Positions 43,276 to 52,405 of a stretch of DNA of 64,000 nucleotides are shown one piece after another. Source of the DNA: Streptomyces litmocidini (lineage in GTDB: Bacteria > Actinomycetota > Actinomycetes > Streptomycetales > Streptomycetaceae); contig NZ_BMTQ01000018.1 of NCBI RefSeq assembly GCF_014649755.1, forward strand, positions 1-64,000. Direction: 5' to 3'. The notes beneath the pieces were generated by a model, which saw only the letters and a list, made by a program, of their open reading frames with translations, did not search any database and was not told the DNA's origin. A program made the position numbers and the translations under genes. Numbering within the stretch: the first letter of the stretch is position 1; each line of letters starts with the position of its first letter.

Positions 43276-43292
43276 ATACCGACTGGTCGGTC
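43276..43292. promoter_or_regulatory. TetR-type operator ATACCGAC...GTCGGT
   Basis: ATACCGACTGGTCGGTC contains ACCGAC/GTCGGT arms around TG (43278-43291), 40 bp before the APH-like gene. Related sites lie before the SDR gene (47083-47099) and before the MaoC gene (52960-52977). Confidence 0.6.
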
Positions 43293-43331
43293 ATCATGAG
43301 CCCGACGAAGCCGACACGGAGGTACGCATCC

Positions 43332-44354
43332 ATGAGTTCCGCCCCGCCACCAGGACTCGACCCCGAGCGGCTGCGCCGCTTCCTCGACCGCGAGCGGCCC
43401 GGGCTGCTCTCCGGCCCCCTGGAGGCCCGGCTGATCGAGGGCGGCCGGTCGAACCTGACGTACGCCGTGAGCGACGGCACCGGCCGCTGGGTGGTCCGCC
43501 GCCCCCCGCTCGGCCACGTCCTCGCCACCGCCCACGACATGCGGCGCGAGCACCGCGTCATCAGCGCCCTGGGGGCGACGGACGTGCCCGTCCCCGGGAC
43601 GGTCCTCCTCTGCGAGGACGAATCGGTGCTCGGCGCGCCGTTCTACGTCATGGACTTCGTCGACGGGACGCCGTACCGCTCGGCCCGCGAGCTCGCCGCG
43701 CTCGGCCCCGAGCGCACCCGCGCCACCGTCCTGGGCCTGGTCGACACCCTCGTCGACCTGCACGCCGTCGACCCCGAGACCGCGGGGCTCGGCGACTTCG
43801 GCCGCCCGGACGGCTTCCTCGACCGGCAGCTGCGCCGCTGGGGCAAGCAGCTCGACGCCTCGCGCGGCCGCGAACTGCCCGGGATCGACGAGCTGCACGC
43901 CGCCCTCGGGCGCGCGCTGCCCGCCTCGCCCCCGCCGACCGTGATCCACGGCGACTACCGGCTCGACAACGTCCTCGTCGACGGGGACGACCGGATCCGC
44001 GCCGTCCTCGACTGGGAGATGTCCACCCTCGGCGACCCCCTCACCGACCTCGGCCTCCTCGTCATGTACAGCACCCCGCTCGACCTGCCGGGCTCCCCCA
44101 TCTCCACGACCGCCACCGCCGCCGGGCATCCGAGCGCGGCCGAGCTGGTCGAGCGCTACGCGGCCCGCTCGGGCCGCGACACCTCCGGGCTCGCCTGGTA
44201 CACGGCCTTCGCCTGGTTCAAGCTCGCCGTGATCCTGGAGGGCATCCACTACCGGTGGACCCTCGGACAGACGGTCGGCGCCGGCTTCGACCGCATCGGC
44301 GAACTCGTCCCCGTCTTCATCGAGCACGGCCTCACCACCCTTCAGGAAGGCTGA
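43332..44354 (+). CDS. Phosphotransferase-family protein linked to acyl-CoA dehydrogenase
   Basis: 340-aa APH/choline-kinase-fold protein. Motifs: EGGRSNLTYAV near 38, VIHGDYRLDNVLVDGDDRIRAVLDWEMSTLGDPLTDLG near 205-240 (catalytic loop HGD and the DWE metal site). This type is encoded beside ACAD11-like acyl-CoA dehydrogenases and corresponds to the N-terminal kinase half of mammalian ACAD10/11, where a hydroxyacyl substrate is phosphorylated. The acyl-CoA dehydrogenase follows 6 bp downstream. Confidence 0.88.
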   Translation: MSSAPPPGLDPERLRRFLDRERPGLLSGPLEARLIEGGRSNLTYAVSDGTGRWVVRRPPLGHVLATAHDMRREHRVISALGATDVPVPGTVLLCEDESVLGAPFYVMDFVDGTPYRSARELAALGPERTRATVLGLVDTLVDLHAVDPETAGLGDFGRPDGFLDRQLRRWGKQLDASRGRELPGIDELHAALGRALPASPPPTVIHGDYRLDNVLVDGDDRIRAVLDWEMSTLGDPLTDLGLLVMYSTPLDLPGSPISTTATAAGHPSAAELVERYAARSGRDTSGLAWYTAFAWFKLAVILEGIHYRWTLGQTVGAGFDRIGELVPVFIEHGLTTLQEG

Positions 44355-44360
44355 TCCGTC

Positions 44361-45575
44361 ATGGACTTCGCGTACGACGCCCGCACCGAGGAACTGCGGG
44401 CGAAGCTCCTCGCCTTCATGGACGAGCACGTCCACCCCGCCGAGGCCGTCGCCGAGGAGCAGCGCGCCCGGCTCGCCTCCCCCTGGGACACCCCGCCGGT
44501 CGTGGAGGAGCTCAAGGCGGAGGCCCGGCGGCAGGGACTCTGGAACCTCTTCCTCCCCGACGGGGAGTACGGCGCCGGCCTCACCAACCTCCAGTACGCG
44601 CCGCTCGCCGAGATCACCGGCCGCAGCCCGCACCTCGCCCCGACCGCCCTCAACTGCGCCGCCCCGGACACCGGGAACATGGAGGTGCTCGCCCAGTTCG
44701 GCGACGAGGCGCAGAAGAAGCAGTGGCTGGAGCCGCTCCTCGCCGGCGAGATCCGCTCGGCCTTCGCGATGACCGAGCCCGAGGTCGCCTCCTCCGACGC
44801 GACCAACATCGAGACCCGGATCCGGCGGGACGGCGACTCGTACGTCGTCGACGGACGCAAGTGGTACATCTCCGGGGCGATGAACCCGGACTGCAGGATC
44901 TTCATCGTCATGGGCAAGACCGACCCCGACGGCCCGGACGTCCGCCGCCGGCAGTCGATGATCCTCGTGCCGCGCGACGCCCCGGGCGTCGAGGTCCGGC
45001 GCGCGATGCGGGTGTACGGGTACGAGGACCACTCCCACGGCGGCCACGCCGAGGTGGTCTTCGACGGGGTCCGGGTCCCGGCCTCGAACATCATCGGCGA
45101 GGAGGGCGGCGGCTTCGCCATCGCGCAGGCCCGGCTCGGCCCCGGCCGCATCCACCACTGCATGCGGCTCATCGGCATGGCGGAGCGGGCGGTCGAGCTG
45201 ATGTGCCGGCGCGCCGTCTCCCGTACCGCCTTCGGCAAGACACTCGCCCAGCAGGGCGTGGTGCAGAACTGGATCGCCGACGCCCGGGTCACCATCGAGC
45301 AGCTGCGGCTGCTCGTCCTCAAGACGGCCTGGCTCATGGACACCGTCGGCAACCAGGGCGCGCACACCGAGATCCAGGCCATCAAGATCGCGACCCCGCG
45401 CGCGGTCGTCGACATCATCGACAAGGCCGTGCAGGCGCACGGGGCGGGCGGCGTCTCGCAGGACTTCCCGCTGGCCGAACTGTGGACGGCGGCCCGGACG
45501 CTGAAGCTGGCGGACGGCCCGGACGAGGTGCACCAGCGGTCGCTGGCGCGCCGGGAGCTGAAGAAGTACCTGTGA
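44361..45575 (+). CDS. Acyl-CoA dehydrogenase (ACAD11-like)
   Basis: 404-aa FAD enzyme. Motifs: FAMTEPEVASSDATNIETRI near 138, DGRKWYISGAMNP near 168, RTAFGKTLAQQGVVQNWIADARV near 290, and the C-terminal QAHGAGGVSQDFPLAELWTAARTLKLADGPDEVHQRSLARREL. Its pairing with an APH-like kinase matches the ACAD10/11 system for 4-hydroxy fatty acids in other organisms; the substrate here is inferred. It ends 9 bp before a convergent TetR gene. Confidence 0.9.
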   Translation: MDFAYDARTEELRAKLLAFMDEHVHPAEAVAEEQRARLASPWDTPPVVEELKAEARRQGLWNLFLPDGEYGAGLTNLQYAPLAEITGRSPHLAPTALNCAAPDTGNMEVLAQFGDEAQKKQWLEPLLAGEIRSAFAMTEPEVASSDATNIETRIRRDGDSYVVDGRKWYISGAMNPDCRIFIVMGKTDPDGPDVRRRQSMILVPRDAPGVEVRRAMRVYGYEDHSHGGHAEVVFDGVRVPASNIIGEEGGGFAIAQARLGPGRIHHCMRLIGMAERAVELMCRRAVSRTAFGKTLAQQGVVQNWIADARVTIEQLRLLVLKTAWLMDTVGNQGAHTEIQAIKIATPRAVVDIIDKAVQAHGAGGVSQDFPLAELWTAARTLKLADGPDEVHQRSLARRELKKYL

Positions 45576-45583
45576 GGGGCGGC

Positions 45584-46177
45584 TTACGGACGGAGGGCCC
45601 GCAGCAGGAGGCCGGCGAGGTGGTCGGCGACCTGCTGCGGGGTGAGGGGGCCGTCCGGGCGGTACCACGTGGAGAGGTGGTGCACGGAGCCGAAGTGGTA
45701 GTCGACGACGAGGTCGGCGGGCGTGGCGGAGGAGAAGACGCCCGTCCGCTGGCCCTCCTCGATCAGGGCCCGGAAGCGCTCGTGGTAGCGGCGCCGCTCG
45801 GCCCGCACCTGCTTGTGCTTCTCGGGGCTCAGGTGGTGCATGGAGCGGAAGAAGATGGACGCGTCGTCGAGGTTCTCGATGGTGGTGACGACGACGTCCG
45901 CGGCGGCGTCGCGCAGCCGGTCCTCGACGGGCGCGTCGGCGTCCGCGTAGGCGTCGAGCCGCTCCTGCTGGAGGCGCAGGACCCGGGAGTAGACCTCCTG
46001 GAGGAGGTCCTCCTTGGAGCCGAAGTAGTGGTAGAGCGCGCCCTTGGTGACCCCGGCGGCCTCGACGATCTCCTGGACCGAGGTGCGGTCGTAGCCCCGC
46101 TCGGCGAAGAGCCGGGTGGCGGCGGCGAGGAGCCTCTGGGGAACGGGGACGCCGCTCCCTTCCGTCGTCCTGGCCAT
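45584..46177 (-). CDS. TetR-family regulator near acyl-CoA genes
   Basis: 197-aa TetR protein: QRLLAAATRLFAERGYDRTSVQEIVEAAGVTKGALYHYFGSKEDLLQEV (about residues 15-62). Adjacent genes are an acyl-CoA dehydrogenase (convergent) and an SDR. It is the best candidate to bind the ATACCGAC-type sites found at 43276, 47083 and perhaps 52960. The C-terminal domain suggests a hydrophobic acyl ligand, as in FadR-type TetR regulators. Confidence 0.87.
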   Translation of the reverse strand: MARTTEGSGVPVPQRLLAAATRLFAERGYDRTSVQEIVEAAGVTKGALYHYFGSKEDLLQEVYSRVLRLQQERLDAYADADAPVEDRLRDAAADVVVTTIENLDDASIFFRSMHHLSPEKHKQVRAERRRYHERFRALIEEGQRTGVFSSATPADLVVDYHFGSVHHLSTWYRPDGPLTPQQVADHLAGLLLRALRP

Positions 46178-46254
46178 GCTCCGCCGCCTTCCTCGATGAT
46201 CGTTTCCGGTCACGGGAACGCTTTCCCGCCGCTAGATCTTCCCATCCGCCGGGA

Positions 46255-47037
46255 CTACGGACGACGGGTGCCCGTCTCCCAGGTCCGCTGGACGTGGTTC
46301 ATCGTGCCGAGCCACCGCTCGGGGTCGGTGGCGCGGTTGCGGTAGTAGCCGGCGACCTCGGGGTGGGGCAGGACGAGGAAGCGGTCGGCGGCGACGGCGT
46401 CGAGGAGGGCGTCGGCGACGTCCTCGGGCTCGATGGCGGTGGGGGCGAGGACGAGCTCGCCGGCGGATCCGGCGGCGGTGAGCATGTCCGTACGGACGCC
46501 CTGCGGGCAGATCGCGTGGACCTTCAGACCGCGGTGGCGGTAGGTGAGGGAGAGCCATTCGGCGAAGGCGTACGCGCCGTGCTTGGAGACGCTGTACGGC
46601 GCCGCGCCGATCATGGTGAGCAGTCCGGCGGCGGAGACGGTGGAGACGAAGCGGCCGCGGCCGCGCTCCAGCCACTCCGGGAGGAGGGCGCGGGCCGCGC
46701 GGACGTGGGCCATGACGTTGACGTCCCAGGCGGCGGCCCAGACGGCCTCGTCCGCGAAGGCGTCACCGGGCGAGGAGAGTCCGGCGTTGGCGCACCAGAC
46801 GTCGACGGTGCCGCCGAGGGCCTCGCGGGCCTCGTCGACGACGGCGGAGGCGTCGCCCGGGACAGGGACGGCGCCGATCTCCTCGGCGACGGCCTTGGTG
46901 CGCCCGGGGTCGAGGTCGTTGACGACGACGCGGGCGCCCTCGGCCGCGAAGCGGCGGGCGAGGGCGGCGCCGATGCCGCCGCCCGCGCCGGTGACGACGA
47001 CGCCGGCGCCCTGGAGTTCGTTCGTGTCCGCGGTCAT
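46255..47037 (-). CDS. SDR-family oxidoreductase
   Basis: 260-aa classical SDR: VVVTGAGGGIGAALARRFAAEG near residue 12, catalytic Ser in VSTVSAAG near 133, PYSVSKHGAYAF with catalytic Tyr/Lys near 147. Belongs to the FabG-like group found with fatty-acid catabolism genes. A TetR-type half-conserved operator lies 46 bp before its start. It is 77 bp from the TetR gene on the same strand. Confidence 0.88.
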   Translation of the reverse strand: MTADTNELQGAGVVVTGAGGGIGAALARRFAAEGARVVVNDLDPGRTKAVAEEIGAVPVPGDASAVVDEAREALGGTVDVWCANAGLSSPGDAFADEAVWAAAWDVNVMAHVRAARALLPEWLERGRGRFVSTVSAAGLLTMIGAAPYSVSKHGAYAFAEWLSLTYRHRGLKVHAICPQGVRTDMLTAAGSAGELVLAPTAIEPEDVADALLDAVAADRFLVLPHPEVAGYYRNRATDPERWLGTMNHVQRTWETGTRRP

Positions 47038-47082
47038 GGACCCACCTCTCGGCTGTGACGGCGCGCGGGGAAGACCGGGACA

Positions 47083-47099
47083 GACTAACCGGTCGGTAT
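47083..47099. promoter_or_regulatory. TetR-type operator before the SDR gene
   Basis: Read on the minus strand it is ATACCGACCGGTTAGTC, matching the site at 43276-43292 in 14 of 17 positions, including the whole ATACCGAC half. Same orientation relative to the gene it precedes. Confidence 0.55.
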
Positions 47100-47191
47100 G
47101 AAGCGGCGGAAGACCCGTTCCGCACGCCTCGTTCCCCGGGGCCGCCAGGAGCGCTAGCGTGCGTGGTCATGTCACCGGCGAGGAGGCCCGC

Positions 47192-48484
47192 ATGAACCTG
47201 TCGCGTCGGAGTCTGCTGGCCGCCGGAGGCGCCCTCGGGGCGGCGGCGGCCGGCTCCACGGCCGTGAACGCCTCCGCCGCGTCCGCCCCCACCGCGCCCG
47301 GCCCCACCGCCTCCGGCCCCACCGCCTCCGGTCACGGCCGCGTGCGGACCGGCTTCGAGCGGCTCGCGGCCGACGGGTACGCGCTCCTCGCGGGCGAACG
47401 GATCGGCGTCGTCACCAACCCGACCGGCGTCACCCCGGACGCCCGCCACATCGTGGACGTGATGCACGCCGACGAGCGGGTGGACCTGGTCGCCGTCTTC
47501 GGCCCCGAGCACGGCTTCCGGGGCACCGCCCAGGCGGGCGGCTCCGAAGGGCGGTACGACGATCCGGCGACCGGGCTGCCCGTCTACGACACCTACCTGA
47601 AGAGCGGGCAGCCGCTGGCGGACGTCTTCACCGCCTCCGGGGTGGACACCGTCGTCTTCGACATCCAGGACGTCGGCGCCCGCTTCTACACGTACATCTG
47701 GACGCTGTACGACTGCATGGCGGCCGCCGCCCTCGCCGGGAAGCGGTTCGTGGTCCTGGACCGGCCGAACCCGGTGACCGGACGGGCGGCCCTCGGCCCC
47801 GTCCTGGACCGGGCCTTCGCCACCTTCGTCGGAAGGGAGCCGATCGCGCAGGCGCACGGCATGACGGTGGCGGAACTGGCGAAGCTCTTCGACGGCGAGT
47901 TCCTGGCCGCGCCCCTCGCCCTGGAGACCGTACGGATGACGGGGTGGCGGCGGACGGAGTTCTTCGACGCGACCGGACTGCCGTGGGTGCCGCCCAGCCC
48001 GAACATGCCGACGCCGGAGACCGCGCTCGTCTACTCCGGCACGTGCCTCTTCGAGGGCACGAACCTCTCCGAGGGACGGGGCACCACCCGGCCCTTCGAA
48101 CTCCTCGGCGCCGAGGGCGTCGACCGGCGGTGGGCGGAGGCGGCGAACGCCCTCGCCCTCCCCGGAGTCCGTTTCCGCGAGGCGTACTTCGCCCCGACCT
48201 TCTCCAAGTTCCAGGGGAGGACCGCGGGCGGGGTGCAACTGCACGTCCACGACCGCGAGTCCTTCGATCCGGTACGGACGGGCATCGGGCTCCTGGTCAC
48301 GGCCCGCGCCTCCTGGTCCGGCTTCGCCTGGCGGGCGGACCACTGGATCGACAGGCTGACGGGATCGGCCCGGGTGCGGACCCTGATCGACGCCGGCGCG
48401 GACCTGGACGAGGTCACCGGCGCCTGGGAAGCGGACCTGGAGGCCTTCCGGACGGTGCGCGAGGAGTACCTGCTGTACCGCTGA
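47192..48484 (+). CDS. DUF1343 exo-beta-N-acetylmuramidase NamZ-like, Tat-exported
   Basis: 430-aa secreted protein. The N terminus MNLSRRSLLAAGGALGAAAAG is a twin-arginine signal. The mature protein is a DUF1343 domain, the family including the exo-beta-N-acetylmuramidase NamZ: GERIGVVTNPTGVTPDARH near 68, VFGPEHGFRGTAQAG near 105, DIQDVGARFYTYIWTLYD near 152, DRPNPVTG near 190 and SPNMPTPETALVY near 270. Probably trims muramic-acid-containing wall fragments outside the membrane. GAGGAGGC precedes the ATG. An Ala/Pro/Thr/Gly-rich linker follows the signal. Confidence 0.88.
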   Translation: MNLSRRSLLAAGGALGAAAAGSTAVNASAASAPTAPGPTASGPTASGHGRVRTGFERLAADGYALLAGERIGVVTNPTGVTPDARHIVDVMHADERVDLVAVFGPEHGFRGTAQAGGSEGRYDDPATGLPVYDTYLKSGQPLADVFTASGVDTVVFDIQDVGARFYTYIWTLYDCMAAAALAGKRFVVLDRPNPVTGRAALGPVLDRAFATFVGREPIAQAHGMTVAELAKLFDGEFLAAPLALETVRMTGWRRTEFFDATGLPWVPPSPNMPTPETALVYSGTCLFEGTNLSEGRGTTRPFELLGAEGVDRRWAEAANALALPGVRFREAYFAPTFSKFQGRTAGGVQLHVHDRESFDPVRTGIGLLVTARASWSGFAWRADHWIDRLTGSARVRTLIDAGADLDEVTGAWEADLEAFRTVREEYLLYR

Positions 48485-48561
48485 GGGAGGGGTGGCCCCC
48501 CGTGCGGTACGGGTGCGGGCGGGATGTCCGCCGGGCGCCCCGCCGACCACACTCGTGCCCC

Positions 48562-49899
48562 ATGAACCTCTCCTTACGACGCCGTCCGCACCGCCTGCCG
48601 CTCGTCGGACTCCTCCTCGCCGCCTGCCTGGGCACCCTCGCCCCCGTCGCCGGCGCCGCTCCCGCCGCCCCCGGCCCCGCGCGGGAGCTCGCCCGCTCCG
48701 CCCGGCCCCTGACCGACCTGCGCCCCCTCGACCGGATGGTCGGCTCGGCCAAGGTCGTCGGCCTCGGCGAGGCCACCCACAGCTCCGCGGAGTTCTTCAC
48801 CACCAAACACCGCGTCTTCGAACACCTGGTGGAGGCCCGGGGGTTCACCACCTTCGCCCTGGAGGCCAACTGGTCCACCGGCCTCCTCGTCGACGAGTGG
48901 GTCCGCACCGGCCGGGGCGACATCCGGGCGATCATGCGGGACGAGTTCCAGGAGTCGTACCGGCTCTGGAACACCGAGGAGTACCTCGACCTCCTCCTCT
49001 GGATGCGCGAGCACAACCGGCGCCACCCCGGGCACCAGGTCCGCTTCATGGGCAACGACCTCGGCTACGCCGGCCAGAACCTCTTCGACGCCGTCACCTC
49101 GTACGTCGCCCGCGTCCACCCCGGACTCCTCCCCCGCTTCCGGGAGCTGTACCGGGACTCCCGGCCCACCGGCCCGGTGGAGGCCTGGATGAAGGGGTAC
49201 CTGGTCCGGCCGCTCGCCGAGCGGCAGCTGATGGCCGGCGATGCGAACCGCGCCCTCGCCCTCCTGGAGCGGCAGGACCCCGGCAAGGGCCCCGGGGCGC
49301 GGGAGGCGCGCCTCTGGGCGGTGCAGCACGCGCGCGCGATCGCCCAGGTCGGCACCGAGTACGCGCACGACCTGACGACTCCGGAAGGGGTCGCCGCCGC
49401 GATGCTCCACCGCGACCGGGTCATGGCCGAGAACACCGTGTGGTGGCAGCGGCGGACCGGCGACCGGATGGTGCTCTCCGCGCACAACGCCCACGTCGGC
49501 TACGAGACGCCGACGCCGGACCAGTACCCCCGGACCCAGGGCGCCTTCCTGCGGGACGCCCTCGGCCGGGACTACGTGAGCGTGGGCACCTCCTTCGGAC
49601 AGGGCTCCTTCAACGCGCACGACACCGAGGCCCCCGGCGAGCCGATCCGCGCCTTCACCGTCGCCCCGCTCGGTCCCGACAGCAGCGCCCACACCCTGGA
49701 CCGGGTCGCGTCCGCCCCGTTCTACCTGGACATGCGGCGTACGACTCCGGCAGCGCGCGACTGGCTGGCCGCGCCCCGGCCGGTCCGGCAGGTCGGGACG
49801 GCGTACCCCTGGCCGGGCGCGACGGTGGCGATGCCGCTCTCCGCCACCTACGACCTGCTGATCCACTTCCCCAGGATCTCGGCGGCCCGGCTGCGCTGA
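48562..49899 (+). CDS. Secreted erythromycin-esterase-like protein
   Basis: 445-aa member of the erythromycin esterase (EreA/EreB)/succinoglycan-biosynthesis protein family, with a signal peptide (residues about 1-32). VVGLGEATHSSAEFFTTKHRVFEHLVEARGFTTFALEANWSTG near 65-105 is the family's catalytic His/Glu region, where canonical members read GExTHG. FMGNDLGY near 165 and LSAHNAHVGYETPTP near 310 supply the other conserved acids and His. Macrolide hydrolysis is not implied; most chromosomal homologues have unknown substrates. Confidence 0.85.
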   Translation: MNLSLRRRPHRLPLVGLLLAACLGTLAPVAGAAPAAPGPARELARSARPLTDLRPLDRMVGSAKVVGLGEATHSSAEFFTTKHRVFEHLVEARGFTTFALEANWSTGLLVDEWVRTGRGDIRAIMRDEFQESYRLWNTEEYLDLLLWMREHNRRHPGHQVRFMGNDLGYAGQNLFDAVTSYVARVHPGLLPRFRELYRDSRPTGPVEAWMKGYLVRPLAERQLMAGDANRALALLERQDPGKGPGAREARLWAVQHARAIAQVGTEYAHDLTTPEGVAAAMLHRDRVMAENTVWWQRRTGDRMVLSAHNAHVGYETPTPDQYPRTQGAFLRDALGRDYVSVGTSFGQGSFNAHDTEAPGEPIRAFTVAPLGPDSSAHTLDRVASAPFYLDMRRTTPAARDWLAAPRPVRQVGTAYPWPGATVAMPLSATYDLLIHFPRISAARLR

Positions 49900-50016
49900 C
49901 GCGCCGTCGCACGTCTGAGCGGGGCCGTGCGCGGGCATGCTGGCCGAGGAGCCGCCGCCCGCGCACGGGGCGCACTCGGCGCTGCGGCCCCCTCGACGTG
50001 GAGGGACGGTCTGGCC

Positions 50017-51210
50017 GTGACCGGGATGAGTGTGGAGCCGTACCGGGAGATCACCTTCGACGAGGACGGCGACGGGCCACCGGGCCAGGCCTCGGAGCTG
50101 GCCGCGCTGGCGCGTCAGGGGGTCGGCGACCTGGTGGTCCTCGCCCACGGGTGGAACAGCTCGCCGTCCGGCGCCACCCGCCTGTGCTCCGACTTCTTCG
50201 CCCCCTTCCCCGGGCTGCTCGCGCCCGGGGTGGAGGTGGGGTACGCGGGAGTGATCTGGCCCTCGATGATGTTCTCGGACGAGCCGGTGCCCGACTACCG
50301 GGCGCTCGTGACGGTCCTCCCGGAGAAGGAGCCGGTCATCGGGCGGCTCACGGAACTCCTCGCCGCCGCGCCGCCCGAGGAGGCGGCGTTCGCCGAGTTC
50401 GGGGCGCTGCTGCGGGAACTGGCGGACGTGGACGCGGAGGCCCCCGCCCCGGAGCGGGTGCCGGAGTTCCTGGTCGCGGACCCGGTCGCGGTGTGCGCCC
50501 TGTTCACCGGGGCCCTGGAGGGCGTCGACGGCCCCGTCCCGCCGGAGGGCTTCTTCGGCGAAGGTCCGAGGCGCTACTGGAAGGGGGCCAGGGAGGCGCT
50601 GCGGCAGGCCACGTACTACGTGATGAAGAAGCGGGCCGGGCAGGTCGGCGAGCACGGGCTCGGCGCGCTGCTCGGCGAGGTCGCGCGGGCCGCCCCCGGA
50701 CTCCGGGTCCACCTCGTGGGCCACAGCATGGGCGCCCGGCTCGTCGCGTACGCGCTGCGCGGGCTGCCCGCCGGGGCCCGGCCGGTCGCCTCCGTGACGC
50801 TCCTTCAGGGCGCCTTCTCGCACTACGCCTTCGCCGGACGGCTGCCGCACGACCCGGGGCGGTCCGGCTCGCTGCGGGACCTCCAGCACCGGGTCCGGGG
50901 GCCGGTGGTCGCCTGCTACTCGCGGCACGACAGGGCCCTCGGGGTGATGTACCCGCTGGCGTCCCGGCTCGCGAACGACTCCGAGTCGCTGCTCGGCACG
51001 GACGACCCGCGCTGGGGCGCGATCGGGCACGACGGCGTGCAGGCGGTGCCGGGAACGGTGGAACGGACGCTCGCGGAAGTCCTGCGCGAAGGGGTCCCGG
51101 GCTCGGGGTGCGTGAGCGTGGACGCGGCCGAGGCGGTCCGCTCGCACAGCGACATCTGCCGTCCCGAGCTGGCCCGGGTGGTGGTCTCGGCCTCCCGGAC
51201 GGGCCGGTGA
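50017..51210 (+). CDS. Alpha/beta-hydrolase-like protein
   Basis: 397-aa soluble protein. LVVLAHGWNSSPSGATRL near residue 40 and VHLVGHSMGARLVAYAL near 235 are the oxyanion-loop and nucleophile-elbow (G-H-S-M-G) signatures. SRHDRALGVMYPLA near 305 supplies a likely acid, and IGHDGVQAV near 338 a His. No known family name beyond esterase/lipase-like. GTG 50017 with GGAGGGAC upstream was chosen; ATG 50026 is too far from that site. Confidence 0.75.
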   Translation: MTGMSVEPYREITFDEDGDGPPGQASELAALARQGVGDLVVLAHGWNSSPSGATRLCSDFFAPFPGLLAPGVEVGYAGVIWPSMMFSDEPVPDYRALVTVLPEKEPVIGRLTELLAAAPPEEAAFAEFGALLRELADVDAEAPAPERVPEFLVADPVAVCALFTGALEGVDGPVPPEGFFGEGPRRYWKGAREALRQATYYVMKKRAGQVGEHGLGALLGEVARAAPGLRVHLVGHSMGARLVAYALRGLPAGARPVASVTLLQGAFSHYAFAGRLPHDPGRSGSLRDLQHRVRGPVVACYSRHDRALGVMYPLASRLANDSESLLGTDDPRWGAIGHDGVQAVPGTVERTLAEVLREGVPGSGCVSVDAAEAVRSHSDICRPELARVVVSASRTGR

Positions 51211-51334
51211 ACCGTCCCTTCCGCCCCGCCGACGGCTCCCGTGATGGCTCCCATCGGATTTTCGATGGAACACGGCGGGGCTCCCGTTCGTCCCTCTGAT
51301 ATCGCCGAAGGACCAGCGACGGAGGTGGCGAGGG

Positions 51335-51931
51335 ATGGCCGGTTTCCGGAGTCTCGCGAGACAGGTGCGCGATCCGGGGTGCGACACGGCGCTGCGCAGG
51401 TACTCGCTGCGCAAGTGTCTGGAGAGGTTCGCGCCCTACGGGCACCGCGCGACCTGGGACCACCTGTGCCGCAGGCACAGGTTCGGTCCCGAGGACCGGG
51501 AGCTCGACCCGGGGCGGCTCGTGGCCGCGCTCGACGAACTGGAGGAGGCGCGGGCCGTGTGGCTCGCGTACGAGGAGCGGTTCGCCGCCCGGCGGCGGCG
51601 CGAGAAGCAGGAGGGACTGCGCGGGCTCGGCACGCTCGACGACTGGCACCGGCGGGTCTGGGGCGGGAACGGCGTGGTCCGCTGCGAGGACCCGGCGGTG
51701 CACCCCTCGGACCCGCTGCCGGAGGTGCTGCGACGGCTGATCGGCGCACTGGAGCAGGGGCCGGGCGAGGCGTGCCCGGTGTGCGCGGGGCCGCGGATCG
51801 CCTGGGAGGGGCCGGGGCTCGGGCCGGTGTGCGGCGACTGCGGGGTGGGCGTTCCGCGCGCGGCCCTGACGTCGGGGGCGCTGGCTCGGGCGCGTGCCGG
51901 CCGTCGGTGTCCGCTGGCCTCGGCGGCGTGA
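51335..51931 (+). CDS. Hypothetical protein with C-terminal zinc ribbon
   Basis: 198-aa basic protein. The N-terminal part (DTALRRYSLRKCLERFAPYGHRATWDHLCRRH) is helical and Arg-rich; near residues 150-170 CPVCAGPRI ... CGDCGVG forms a CxxC-x(n)-CxxC zinc ribbon. I recognise no named family. ATG is preceded by GGAGG (51321-51325). The pattern suggests nucleic-acid binding. Confidence 0.6.
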   Translation: MAGFRSLARQVRDPGCDTALRRYSLRKCLERFAPYGHRATWDHLCRRHRFGPEDRELDPGRLVAALDELEEARAVWLAYEERFAARRRREKQEGLRGLGTLDDWHRRVWGGNGVVRCEDPAVHPSDPLPEVLRRLIGALEQGPGEACPVCAGPRIAWEGPGLGPVCGDCGVGVPRAALTSGALARARAGRRCPLASAA

Positions 51932-52097
51932 GGACCTCTCGGGCGGGACGCACCGCCTCGTACGGGCCGGGGCTTCGCCGCTCCCCCACCGGGTAGCCGT
52001 CCCGCCGCGGTCAGCCGTTCCACGGGGCGCCGTCCACCCGCCCCTTGCGGGCCGCGCCCGCCGGGCGGTGCCCCCCCCGTTGTGGGCTGCGCCCCCG

Positions 52098-52183
52098 CCG
52101 TTGTGGGCGGTCGTTCCGCTGGGGCGAAGGGGGTCCCCCTGCTCGAGCGAAGCCGAGAGCTCGGGGGAGGGTGGGCACAACGG
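52098..52183 (+). repeat. Interspersed palindromic repeat, long copy
   Basis: 86 bp bounded by CCGTTGTG and CACAACGG. Inside are GGGCGGTCGTTCCGCTGGGG, the perfect palindrome GGGGGTCCCCC (52129-52139) and CTCGAGCGAAGCCGAGAGCT. I recall near-identical elements scattered between genes in many Streptomyces genomes. A short inverted copy lies 103 bp to the right. Confidence 0.7.
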
Positions 52184-52286
52184 AACGGCGCCCGAGGCTC
52201 CCGCGCCCGGACCCGCACCGGAACGTGCGCCGCACGACGTGGTGCGGGTTCAGGCCCGGAACGCGGAGGCGCCGCTGGGCGCGCCG

Positions 52287-52335
52287 TCCCGTGTGCCCAC
52301 CCGTCCCGCCCAGCGGGACGATTGCCCACACGGGA
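52287..52335 (-). repeat. Interspersed palindromic repeat, short copy
   Basis: Arms 52287-52309 and 52313-52335 (23 bp, 19 paired) around CCA. Read on the minus strand it has the same order of blocks as the long copy (TGTGGGC, TCGTCCCGCTGGG, then GGTGGGCACA) but lacks the central 40 bp, so it looks like an internally deleted, oppositely oriented relative. Confidence 0.65.
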
Positions 52336-52405
52336 GGGTGCGGAAGGGGCATCGCCCCGCAGGGTGCGGGCTCCGCGCGGCGGGGTGTCTGGGAGGGGCG
52401 GCGGG

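Larger units (their letters stand above)
51932..52405. other. 474-bp intergenic region carrying interspersed repeats
   Basis: No credible gene. The region holds two copies of a palindromic element (52098-52183 and 52287-52335), a separate CCGTTGTGGGC direct copy at 52078-52088, and a GGGGGTCCCCC palindrome. Open frames across it change frame at the repeats and lack ribosome sites. Confidence 0.7.

Noticed and set aside
48562..49899. Erythromycin resistance gene
   Set aside because: The family resemblance is real, but the protein is secreted and chromosomal, with GEATHSS in place of GExTHG; macrolide hydrolysis cannot be claimed.
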